From Trissonchulus latispiculum (taxonomy: Eukaryota > Nematoda > Enoplea > Enoplida > Ironidae): a DNA stretch of 64,000 nt. Made by a program: the position numbers and the translations under genes. Where the stretch lies: contig JASAND010006847.1 of assembly GCA_030248195.1 (NCBI GenBank), positions 62,001 to 126,000 of the forward strand, given 5' to 3'. Numbering within the stretch: position 1 is the stretch's first letter; each line of letters opens with the position of its first letter. Below are positions 30,620-39,386 of the stretch, one piece after another. A model generated the notes under the pieces. It saw nothing but the letters and a program-made list of their open reading frames with translations. It was not told where the DNA came from and searched no databases.

Positions 30620-30876
30620 TCTGTATATTACGTAATATTATCTTACCTAACTAAACAACTAGGTTACAAGACAAAGTTATTATCACTTAACCACTTATTC
30701 GTAACACACACACAATTATACCTCGTTAGTGATCAAAAATAGTGAGTTCTTTTGGAAAAAATAAGGAGCCCAGAATTTTTCAGAGAAAACAAACTTAAGG
30801 AACGTTGCGAATTGATCTTTCTAAAAATTCTGTTTGAAAAACTCCAATATTTTTTCCTCCAAAGGCGGGCTCCACA
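30620..30876 (-). promoter_or_regulatory. Leader and primer binding site of element 2
   Basis: Between the 5' LTR and gag. Two bases inside the LTR, the minus strand reads TGGAGCCCGCCTTTGG (30859-30874 region), a plausible pairing site for a tRNA 3' end. The tRNA is not identified. The remainder is untranslated leader. Confidence 0.6.
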
Positions 30877-32436
30877 TGTAAAGAAAAGGCTATTTGGGGG
30901 TCGTTTTTCTGTCTCTTTCAGAAACTATGCACACTTAGTTCAGCCAATACGTCTGGATAACTGACAGTGTGCCTCCCAATTACTTCGAACGAAACCACAG
31001 GGGTCGTAAATTATTGATATAACACAACTATATTAGGTCACTCTCTCACACGTATTCCCGAATCTAAAATTCGATGAAGCTTCCTATCTAAACTCTAATC
31101 CTACGTGATCTCGCTCGGTTTGACGCAGGTTAAGCCAAATACTCATTAGACTAAATTAAATTATTATTTTAATTAGATCGGTATAATATACATACAATAT
31201 TAGATTATCTACAGTTTAAGAACGTAGGTAGCAATCGTCACAATACTAACGATATCTGAAAGCAATTGATCAACAACATATACAAGTACGACAGAATCAA
31301 GAACAACGGTTGGCGTTACACAGAATAATTGATTCCTGAACGTTCGGTTTAGTCCTCGACTTTTAGTTAACTCTTTAAAATCCTCAAGATTTTGCAAGTA
31401 CAATTCTCTTTCACGATTTCATAAGTCCAACTTACAGATTCGGGTTACCTTGGCGTTCCGGCGTCCTTGTGCGCGTGTAAGTTCCAATGGGTTGATGACA
31501 GGTCCTCCTCGAACAAGTAGGAATGGGTGAGAAAATCACAGAACAAGCGCAGAATAAAAAGTGTATAGAGAAACGCGAGTCGTGGCTGGCCCAAAAGCGA
31601 AAGTAAAATACAGGTCCAAGACTGACCTTCCAACAACAATCCAAGTGTAGACCGGTCTCTCCCTCGTAGGGCCCTCGGTCGAAATCCAACAATACCAAGT
31701 AGCGCAAAAATAGTCCACCGTTCTGTTTGCCAGCACAACCACGACTGAATTTGAATTTTAGGAAATTTCGGAGTTTGGGGAAGACCTGTCAATCAAGTGA
31801 GTGACGTGCAGGAGGCGGAGCTTGCGGCCTCCGTTCATGTAGTGCGTTTCTTGCGTGTGTGTCTTATCATACGTCACTTCCCTGTGACGTATGAACCCAG
31901 CTCATGGGGTGAAGTAGGCTCCCAAAAATCCCAAACTTGGACGCATTAACCCCACTTAGTTACCTGGGGAGATAAGTCCCCAAATTTTGAGCTTTTTCGC
32001 AAACAGAGCAATAAATTTCTAAGATACATTTTCTTTTGAAATTTTCTCAACAAAGACCACTAAATCGCATCAAACCACAGCTCAGCAAACATTTTCAAAA
32101 TGACATGCCGCAAACGCGGCGACAATCACAATCAACCCAGAATCACTCAGAAATAGAAATACATGAAACTAAGAATCAACAACAGTACCTAGCTAATACA
32201 GTCAATCCATTTGTCAGAAATAGGAGCAAAACAGAATCCAATACAGAAAACCGAATTACGTACAGAAATGTCAAAAATCAGAACAAGAACAGAGTAACAG
32301 AATCAATTAGTCAATTAATCAAACTCAGCAATCAATGATCAAACTCAGCAATCAATCTCTAAAACTTAGCTAGTTATCCCAAGATTAGCTTCCCTTCCAT
32401 CAGTTAGATAGCATTCCGAAATTCTTTGCCTCCACA
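30877..32436 (-). repeat. Element 2 LTR (5' copy in element orientation)
   Basis: 1560 bp, partner of 16862-18414. It is followed by TTTA at 32437-32440. It should contain the element's promoter, reading leftwards into gag. Confidence 0.95.
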
Positions 32437-32440
32437 TTTA

Positions 32441-32812
32441 TTCTTTGTATTTGCTGTTTATATAATTAGAGATAAACCAAACTAACAAAAGAAAAATTGC
32501 TTTGTTTAACAAGACAATTATAACGCAGTCTAAAGAATAGTACAAATGACAATAAGTGAAACTTTCGAAAAGTTTCATTTGATACCTCCATTGGAAACAG
32601 CACCTTTTGTCTGCTTTGTGAAACATTGAGTTGGATAGCTTAAGTTCACGCTTCTGTGCAAAAGACGAGAGTATTCCAAGTGTGCTGCTCTGACGCAGAA
32701 CTATGCCCCTTTTAGGGGTCATCTTGTTCATTTAGTTTCAGTTAGCTTTTCCTTACTGCGCGACAAAAAGGTGTAGGATCATGTCAAGTTTTGAATTTAA
32801 GAAAGGCTCCAG
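32441..32812. other. Short intergenic stretch with family B hairpin
   Basis: No gene was recognised. It contains the third 42-bp family B repeat at 32687-32728. Confidence 0.5.
32687..32728. repeat. 42-bp hairpin repeat, family B, copy 3
   Basis: Same length and core (ATGCCCCTTTTAGGGG) as 8830-8871 and 15331-15372, with several changes in the flanks (GCTCTGACGCAGAACT on the left). Confidence 0.65.
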
Positions 32813-32815
32813 TTA

Positions 32816-33398
32816 TGCGTCTGTCAAATTAACTAAGGTACACTGCGTGCAGCAATTGCATAGAAATACTTTTATTTCTATACAGATTGCAATAAAACTG
32901 CATAGAAATTGTTTTAAAATTGATTAAATCTGTGTAGATTTGCTACTTTTACGAAGGATGTCTGCATAGAAATGGATATAAATCTGTACAAAATTGCTTT
33001 GTTTATAAAGGGAGTTTATGCATAATCTACCCAGAAATTAGTAAAATGAAAACGTAAGTTGTGCACATTCTATACAGATTTATAACCCTAAATTACGTCA
33101 TGTGCCATGAAATGTGTAGTGAAGATATGCAGTCACAACTATGTTGTAGACAGAATTCGTATAGACAATGATTAACAGGTGCAACAATTCTGCACAGCTT
33201 TTGAGGAAGCAATGTTTAAATCTGCACAGAAACTCCTTTTCGAAATTATAATTCTATGCAGAAACCGAAATAAATCTGTGTAGAATTCTCATCTTCCATA
33301 ACCTATCTGTCTAGAATTCTTCATAGTTTGCTTATTGATAAAATGCATTTCTATACAATTGCTGCACATAGTGTACCTTAGTTAGTTTGACAGACGCA
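32816..33398. mobile_element. Harbinger-like MITE, 583 bp
   Basis: Terminal inverted repeats of about 55 bp: the left starts TGCGTCTGTCAAATTAACTA and the right ends GTTTGACAGACGCA, with few mismatches. The element is flanked by TTA at 32813-32815 and 33399-33401. A 3-bp TTA duplication is typical of PIF/Harbinger transposons. The interior is non-coding and repeats variants of TCTATRCAGAAAT in both orientations. A transposase must come from elsewhere. Confidence 0.8.
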
Positions 33399-33509
33399 TT
33401 AAGTTGATCCAGTTGATCTCGTTTATAAAACTCAAACCTAGGCAGCTTTAAGAAGATTAGGTGTATAGTGTTGATGTGAAAAATTCGGGTTCAATGTGCA
33501 ATTCCTTCA

Positions 33510-33780
33510 AATTTTCAGGACAAACCGCCTTAGTACCCAAGTCCCGACCCTATATTGATGTAACGCTTCTACGAAAGGCTGATGCACCAAGAGACCGATG
33601 GAAAGCCCAAGTCGAGACGTAACAGGCACCATCCATGTACCTTTGAAACTTTGACCTAGGTGGGAAAGGAGAAGAGCGAAGTCTTTTCACTCAGGATGGA
33701 AAGATAAAAAATTGTCCCGGCCGGAGCACGGGGTTTCCCCACTGCAGTGAGACGTGTTTTCCACTACACCACCATTGCCA
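33510..33780 (-). repeat. tRNA-derived SINE, copy 1
   Basis: Read on the minus strand, the head is GGTGGTGTAGTGGAAAACAC, which resembles a tRNA D-arm/A box. A decayed B-box region and a body containing CACTCAGG-type and AGGCACC-type blocks follow. These blocks are shared in the same order with 34400-34670. Confidence 0.6.
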
Positions 33781-33802
33781 TTAGCTCTAACTGAATTACC
33801 AT

Positions 33803-33822
33803 CAATCAATCAATCAATCAAT
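33803..33822. repeat. (AATC)n microsatellite
   Basis: Perfect four-base tandem repeat (ATCAATCAATCAATCAATCA). Confidence 0.9.
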
Positions 33823-34399
33823 TTTTCTATGCCTGCTTCCCTTACATCGCCCCAGGATTCCTGAGTTCCTGACACGCCTCGCATACAGGTGTATCAGGGA
33901 GGAAGGGGGTATCCCCCCAGCGAAGTCGCCCACAAGGGGTACCAAAACTACTCTCACAACGGATACGAAATTTGACTACAAATGCAAGAAAATTGCCCAA
34001 AGAAGTAAGCTTCCAGTCAAAAATTTCCAAAACCTTCCGTCTTCGAAGGATTATTTAGTAAAAATTGTAATTTCTTGCTAAAAATCTTCCCATGTTTCAG
34101 TTAACAATTTGCAGAAAAGGTGAAAAAAGGCTAAATTGTCTTGCAAAACTGCACTTAGGCACAATTGTTTCCACAAGCGATACTCAAGTTATCTAAAACA
34201 AGGGTCAGTTAAATTTGACCCCCCCGTTCAGCTATGGAATGGACCCGCTGTTTTCACTGAGCTCGAATTCAACCGAGACCGCATCAAGCGAAGGGCATTC
34301 TGAGATGAAGATGTTCTTGCTCCCCGACCTACGTTCTACCCAGACCTCTTTATGATCCAACCATCCAAAAGCAACAACTGGGGGACTAATGTCAAGAAC
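33823..34399. other. Intergenic, no gene seen
   Basis: No supported coding or RNA gene. A minus-strand frame beginning inside the next SINE has no recognisable domain. Confidence 0.45.
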
Positions 34400-34670
34400 T
34401 AACCAAGCCTCAACCAGGCAGGGTAATGTGTCGCTTCTGCCATACTGGTGGACCAAGAATACCGAGGGGAACTCAACACGGGAGGCGTCAGGCACCGTGT
34501 GTGTACCCTTTAAAACAAAACCTAGGACTTAGGGGATGAGACAAGTTCAGTTTTTTCTTTTTCACTCAGGATGCAGAGTAAAGTCGGTGCGGGCGGAGAT
34601 TGAACCACTGCCTATCCGCAATGCAGTGAGACGTACTTCCCATCAAGCCGATAGCTGAAACCCCGTATCA
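34400..34670 (-). repeat. tRNA-derived SINE, copy 2
   Basis: Related to 33510-33780: both carry, in order on the minus strand, a tRNA-like head with GTCTCACTGCA, the block CCTGAGTGAAAA, and a body with GTGCCTG and GGCAGAAGCG-type sequence. This copy keeps a good B box (GGTTCAATCTCC). The left limit is uncertain. Confidence 0.6.
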
Positions 34671-34707
34671 GGCTTGTCAATCTTTTCTTTGCCCGCTTCC
34701 CTTAGTG

Positions 34708-34744
34708 AATTAATGAATGAATGAATAAATTAATTAATGAATTG
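34708..34744. repeat. (AATG)n / (AATT)n microsatellite
   Basis: Short tandem runs of GAAT and TAAT immediately left of the hAT-like MITE. Confidence 0.8.
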
Positions 34745-34748
34745 TTGC

Positions 34749-35082
34749 TAGAGTTGTGCCGTAAACAAATTTTCCTGGCCGGGTCCGGATCCGTGCCTGC
34801 TGAACCGACCGGGACTGGCCCGGGTCCGGACGCTCAATTCAAAGCCTGGTCGGTCCGGTCGGCCCGGTGAAGGCCCGGCATACAAAACACAGTGACAAAC
34901 AATAGCTAGTGCTTACAACTTAAACATCTCCTGGAAGCTTAAATTTCACTTTTTAATGTAGAGAATTTAGAAAAAACAAACAAAACTTTGACCGGGCCTC
35001 ATCGGACCCGACCGGGCCTGGCCGGGCCTGGCCGGGCCGGCTGACAGACCTGGGCCAGAGGCCCGATTCAAGGCCAACTTTA
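34749..35082. mobile_element. hAT-like GC-rich MITE, interrupted at its right tip
   Basis: Starts TAGAGTTGTGCC. Its right end reads GGCCAACTTTA, whose complement TAAAGTTGGCC matches the start. The 8-bp duplication ATTGTTGC lies at 34741-34748 and, on the far side of element 3, at 39379-39386. The interior is rich in GGCCCGG blocks. An 8-bp duplication and TAGAG-type ends fit hAT transposons. Element 3 is inserted in its last five bases, CTTTA. Confidence 0.8.
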
Positions 35083-35214
35083 TGTTGTAACGTTAGTTAA
35101 TATGAAAAATTTTAAGTGATCTATGTTTTGTGCCAGGAGCTTATGTATGTAGTTATCACATGAGCTAGTGATTACAAGCTACTGTTGGTTGCTTATTGGA
35201 GGAACTTTACCAAA
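35083..35214 (+). repeat. Element 3 5' LTR
   Basis: 132 bp, starts TGTTGTAACG. It lacks 12 bp present in the 3' copy near base 20-40. Confidence 0.92.
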
Positions 35215-35228
35215 TTTGGCGACGAGGA

Positions 35229-35687
35229 TGTTTCGTTTACCTCCTCCTTATCTCGAAAGCCCCGTTGAACCAGCCTTACCCTGGGGTCAATGGAAAAAAC
35301 AGTTTGACACTTATCTGATAGCATCTGGTTCGGAGGACTTCCCAGACAGAAGGAAAATGGCTATCCTTCTGCATAGTTTGGGCACCGAGGCCCAAATGAT
35401 TTTTCATACCCTCCCTCAGTTGAACCATGGACCCGAACAGGAACCCTACATACCATGACATTGAACAGTTGTTGGAAAATTATTTTCAACCAAAGCAGAA
35501 TGTTGTCACAGCACGTCATTTATTTCGCCAACGTAGACAGCGACCTGGCGAGAAGTTCGACCTTTTTGTAAGCGACCTCAGATCCCTGATCGTCCCTTGT
35601 GATTTTGGCCTCTTGCAGGAAGATATGTTAAGTGATCAGTTGCTGGAAGGTGGTCAGAATTCGAAGATAAAAGAACTTCGAAGATAA
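35229..35687 (+). pseudogene. Gag capsid part of element 3, frameshifted
   Basis: Starts MFRLPPPYLESP. The sense runs to about 35440 in one frame, then continues in another (YHDIEQLLENYF ... RQRPGEKFDLFVSDLRSL) until a stop at 35685-35687. The content is that of a Ty3-type Gag capsid. More breaks follow before the nucleocapsid segment. Confidence 0.8.
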
Positions 35688-35882
35688 CAGATTGCTGATG
35701 GAACCAAACTTAACCGTGAATCGCTGCATTCAAACTGCGATGCAAATCGAAAAAGCCCTGTCCGAAGCGAAAGAATTATCAGCAGAGTAAAACCGACATC
35801 CAGCTTCGTCAATAAGGTGACCTAAAATCGACCAAAGCATTATAGACCATTCAAATCCTCAGTCCCATCACAGCCCTACTGT

Positions 35883-36123
35883 ATGCGGTGTGGAGTTGAC
35901 CATAAAGATAACAAATTCGATTGTCCTGCAATAAACAGTGCCTGCCATTACTGTCAAAGAAAAGGACATTACGAAAGATTCTGTAAACAAAAGAAATATC
36001 AGAACAAACCACGACGTACGGCTGTCAGGCAAGTCGACACCCACCTAGAAGATTCAGTCCAAATACTGAAAGTCCATGATTTAACCGACAACAAAGCACT
36101 TAAATATACCGTCACGATCGAAG
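35883..36123 (+). pseudogene. Nucleocapsid zinc knuckles of element 3
   Basis: A frame reading CGVDHKDNKFDC and CHYCQRKGHYERFC, the second a canonical CCHC knuckle. It ends in the region where the protease frame begins and is separated from it by another frame change. Confidence 0.75.
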
Positions 36124-36840
36124 ATGCACGTGGAAAACGGCATAAAAGAATTCTTAATCGATACGGGATCGCCTGTTTCACTGCTTCCTTTTGAACAGTA
36201 TCAACAACTCTTTCCCAACTGTCCACGCGCGGTTACCCGAACCCGATTGACAGCTTATGACAATAAACCAATCACGACGCACGGTTGTGCAACTGTAAAG
36301 ATTAAAAGTGACAATACTGACTTATATGCCAAATTCGTTGTTGTAGATGGAACCACTTCCCTTTTAGGCCTTGACATTATTCAGCTCTTAAAGTTGAAAA
36401 TTGACTGTTCCACCTTGACCGTAGCTCAAATCTCCATGAGTGACATTACAGTGAACTACCCAAACCTGTTTTCGGAAAACCCAGGAAAAATCAAATGTTA
36501 CCAACACCGCATTAAAGTTCTTCCTGGTGCAATCCCCACCATTCAAAAGCATAAAAGTGTTCCATTCTCCCTAAAGCAACAAGTCGCTGAAGAGCTGGTT
36601 CAATTGGAGAAAGACGGGGTCATCGAAAAAATTGAAACGTCAGAGTGGCTCCACCCAATGGTTGTAGTCCTAAAACCCAATGGTAAAATCAGAATATGCT
36701 GTAACCTGCGAAAGCTTAATGATGTTATAATACCCGACAAGTTTCCCATACCCGTTATAGAAGAAATATTTTCGACATTGCGCGATGGGAAACTGTTTAC
36801 TAAGATAGACCTAAAAAAGCTTACTTTCAACTGGAATTAA
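36124..36840 (+). pseudogene. Protease and N-terminal RT of element 3
   Basis: Retropepsin motif EFLIDTGSPVSLLP near the start with SLLGLDIIQLL about 60 residues later. RT then begins (GVIEKIETSEWLHPMVVVLK, IRICCNLRKLND, KIDLKK). The frame breaks at a run of A residues near 36816-36822, after which RT continues in another frame. Confidence 0.85.
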
Positions 36841-36841
36841 C

Positions 36842-37301
36842 GGATGACTGTCGACATCTTACTGCCTTCAGTACCGAAGACGGTATCTACCAATACCGAC
36901 GTTTACCAATGGGTATGAAAAATTCGGCGTCTGCATTGCAAAGAATGATGCAATCGATGTTACGTGGAATCTCAGGTGTGATTGTTTACCAAGACGACAT
37001 CATAATCTCCGGAAAAGATCAAGACCAGCATGATTTCAGACTACGTCAGGTGTTGTCTCAACTGGACAAACACGATGTTCGTTTAGAGAAAACGAAGATT
37101 ACCCTTGCCCAAAGAAAGATAGAATGCCTTGGTCATCAACTCTCCGATAGTGGCTTACAACCCAGTACCAAAAACCTGGAAGCGATCCTCAAAGCTCCTG
37201 CTCCATCAGATCTGTCTACTCTCCGAACTTTTCTTGGCATGGCGTCGTATTATCTGAGATTTGTCCCAAATTTTGCCACCTTAACCGAACCACTACGCTA
37301 A
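36842..37301 (+). pseudogene. Central RT of element 3
   Basis: Continues RT with the fingers/palm region and the catalytic box YQDDIIIS. Connection-domain sequence follows, ending with FATLTEPLR and an in-frame TAA before RNase H. Confidence 0.85.
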
Positions 37302-38717
37302 TTGACAAGAGAGAAAGCACACTTTGTCTGGAAAGATGCTCAAGAAGCCGCTTTTAGAAAGATAAAGGATCTAATCAAAGAGTCTCCTATCCTGGCTTTG
37401 TATGATCCAACCTTACCAACGATAGTCACTACAGATGCATCGGCCTACGGATTGGGGGCGATTCTTTCTCAACGACATGGTAACCAGGAAAAGACCGTCG
37501 CTTTCGCCTCCTGTACCTTAACTGAACGGGAGCGAAAGTACTCTACAGCGGAAAGAGAGGCACTTCCGTGCATCTGGGCATGCGAACGATGGCATGTCTA
37601 CTTATGGGGCCAAATGTTCACTTTAAGAACAGACCATCAAGCACTCACCGTCTTGCTGGATTCCTCGGGAAAAGGACACAAAACCTTAAGAATCTCCCGT
37701 TGGCATGCCAAACTTCTCAACTATACCTATAAAATTGAGTACAAACCTGGATCACAGAATGATTCGGCCGACTGTTTATCCAGGCTACCACTACTAGAGA
37801 ATCAAACGGTAACCGACGAGGACGATTTTCCAATATGCTACATTGGATCAATCAGCGGTATCAACAATGAACAGATTGTAAAAGAGTGTGAGTCGGATGA
37901 AACTCTGCAGTCCTCGTCTAAATTTGTTACTGATGGCTGGCCTAGCCGAAACAATGTTCCAGAAACATGCAGACCGTTTCTTTCCATTCAGCAAGAATTA
38001 TACTTATCAAGTAACCGTCTATTCCGAGCACCGAAACGACTGATAATTCCGAAGTTATTACAACAACATGTTCTGCACATCGCACATGAGGGGCACCAAG
38101 GCATCAGTAAGACCAAACAGATGCTTAGAGAGGACTTTTGGTGGCCCGGTCTTGACAAGGATGTAGAAGCCTTGGTAAAGAACTGTGTAGATTGTCAACT
38201 TAGTGATAAACCAGTTGTGCGACAGCATCCCCCAGTTCAACCAATACCATATCCTAAATACCCTTGGCAACGTGTAGGAATCGACATCGTTGGTCCTTTG
38301 TCGACTAGCCCAAGCCATTTACCGTACATCATCGTGCTGGTTGACCACTACTCCAAATGGGGAGAGCTAGCCGCTTGTCAAAGAATAACTGCTGAGTCGG
38401 TTGTTGATTTCCTGGAAAGCCTGTTTGCAAGATATGGGCTGCCTGATAATGGCCCACAGTTTACAAGCACGGCATTTGGATCATATTTGGAATCTATCGA
38501 CATAAAGCATCTACTTACTGCTCTGTATAATCCTCAGAGCAATGGGGCAGTAGAGCGCGTTAATAGAGTCCTAAAAGAGAAGCTAATGATATCGACAAAG
38601 TATGGGAAACCGTGGAAGACAACATTTAACGACACATTGTGCGCTTACCGCACAACACCTCACCGTTCAACGGATAAAACGCCTGCATTCCGATTCGCAC
38701 TAAACTTAATAGTGTAG
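37302..38717 (+). pseudogene. RNase H and integrase of element 3
   Basis: 471 codons. RNase H shows TTDASAYGLGAIL, a Glu helix and RTDHQAL. The integrase zinc region has HIAHEGHQG and CVDCQ. The core has GIDIVGP and, at the end, AVERVNRVLKEK. The middle catalytic block reads GLPDNGPQF, a few residues shorter than the usual form, consistent with a small in-frame deletion. The frame ends in the C-terminal part, which continues with breaks to about 39191. Confidence 0.88.
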
Positions 38718-38825
38718 CGTTTCGAGGTTGCCAGGAAAAACGAAGAGATAATCTCGTCGATAAAGTTAACAGATACCAGAAGTCATGGCCGCAAGGATCC
38801 CCTGGAAAATCCCAAACCTTAAAAG

Positions 38826-39191
38826 TTGGACGATTATGTTCGCCATCTTCTGCCAACTCAAGTAAAGGGAGTAACTAAATTTACGCTGCCACTGAAGATA
38901 ACATCTAGCAAAGGGCAGCATAGTTTTCTTCTAGAGAATGGCAAAGTTTGGAATGCCAGAAAGCTTGTGAAATTTCAAGCAGACAAGTCTTCACAAGTCA
39001 AAGATACAAATGACTTCTTATACTACAGTGCCGACGGTGAACAAGGTGTAAACCCCGCAGATGATCAAGTCTACCCTCCTCAAGGGGTACCTGGGCCTGT
39101 GGTTCGTCCAATGGTAGAACGTCCCGTGCGGCAAAGGAGACCACCACTCCGTTATGATCCAGCCACTGATCAGTATAGAAGAGTGGCTTAG
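38826..39191 (+). pseudogene. C-terminal pol tail of element 3
   Basis: 121 codons in a shifted frame. Starts near DDYVRHLLPTQVKG and ends in a basic Pro/Arg-rich tail (VRQRRPPLRYDP) just before the polypurine tract (GGAGGAAA) and 3' LTR. Confidence 0.7.
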
Positions 39192-39229
39192 TGGGAGTGG
39201 GACTAGAAATCTTCAATGAATGGAGGAAA

Positions 39230-39373
39230 TGTTGTAACGTTAGTTAATATGAAAATGTTAGAAAAACATTTTAAGTGATCTATGTTTTGTGCCAGGAGCT
39301 TATGTATGTAGTTATCACATGAGCTAGTGATTACAAGCTACTGTTGGTTGCTTATCGGAGGAACTTTACCAAA
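39230..39373 (+). repeat. Element 3 3' LTR
   Basis: 144 bp, partner of 35083-35214. It is followed by the CTTTA duplication and then by the ATTGTTGC duplication of the host MITE. Confidence 0.92.
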
Positions 39374-39386
39374 CTTTAATTGTTGC

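Larger units (their letters stand above)
16862..32436 (-). mobile_element. Giant 15.6-kb LTR retroelement with env and OTU, element 2
   Basis: Bounded by LTRs of about 1.55 kb (16862-18414 and 30877-32436; TG...CA on the plus strand) and by TTTA at 16858-16861 and 32437-32440. On the minus strand the order is LTR, primer site, gag, envelope-like glycoprotein, retropepsin 1, retropepsin 2, RT, RNase H, OTU protease, two paralogous accessory genes, about 1.8 kb of mostly non-coding sequence, polypurine tract and LTR. RT and RNase H are of Ty3/gypsy type. No integrase zinc motif or D-D-E core was found in any frame inside the LTRs. The LTRs are similar but not identical: scattered substitutions, small indels and one diverged block near 16945-16990. 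The insertion is therefore fairly recent but older than element 1. I do not know a described family with this gene order. Confidence 0.93.
35083..39373 (+). mobile_element. Decayed Ty3/gypsy-type LTR retrotransposon, element 3
   Basis: LTRs are at 35083-35214 (132 bp) and 39230-39373 (144 bp), flanked by CTTTA at 35078-35082 and 39374-39378. The order is gag, zinc knuckles, protease, RT, RNase H, integrase, then a Pro/Arg-rich tail. The LTRs differ by one 12-bp deletion and about one substitution. The coding part has several frame changes, an in-frame stop at 37299-37301 and a small deletion in the integrase core, so the copy cannot make a full polyprotein. A primer site (TTTGGCGACGAGG, 35215-35227) follows the 5' LTR. 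Confidence 0.93.

Noticed and set aside
34232..34495. 87-codon minus-strand frame
   Set aside because: Most of it lies in the body of SINE copy 2, and the related SINE copy does not preserve the frame.
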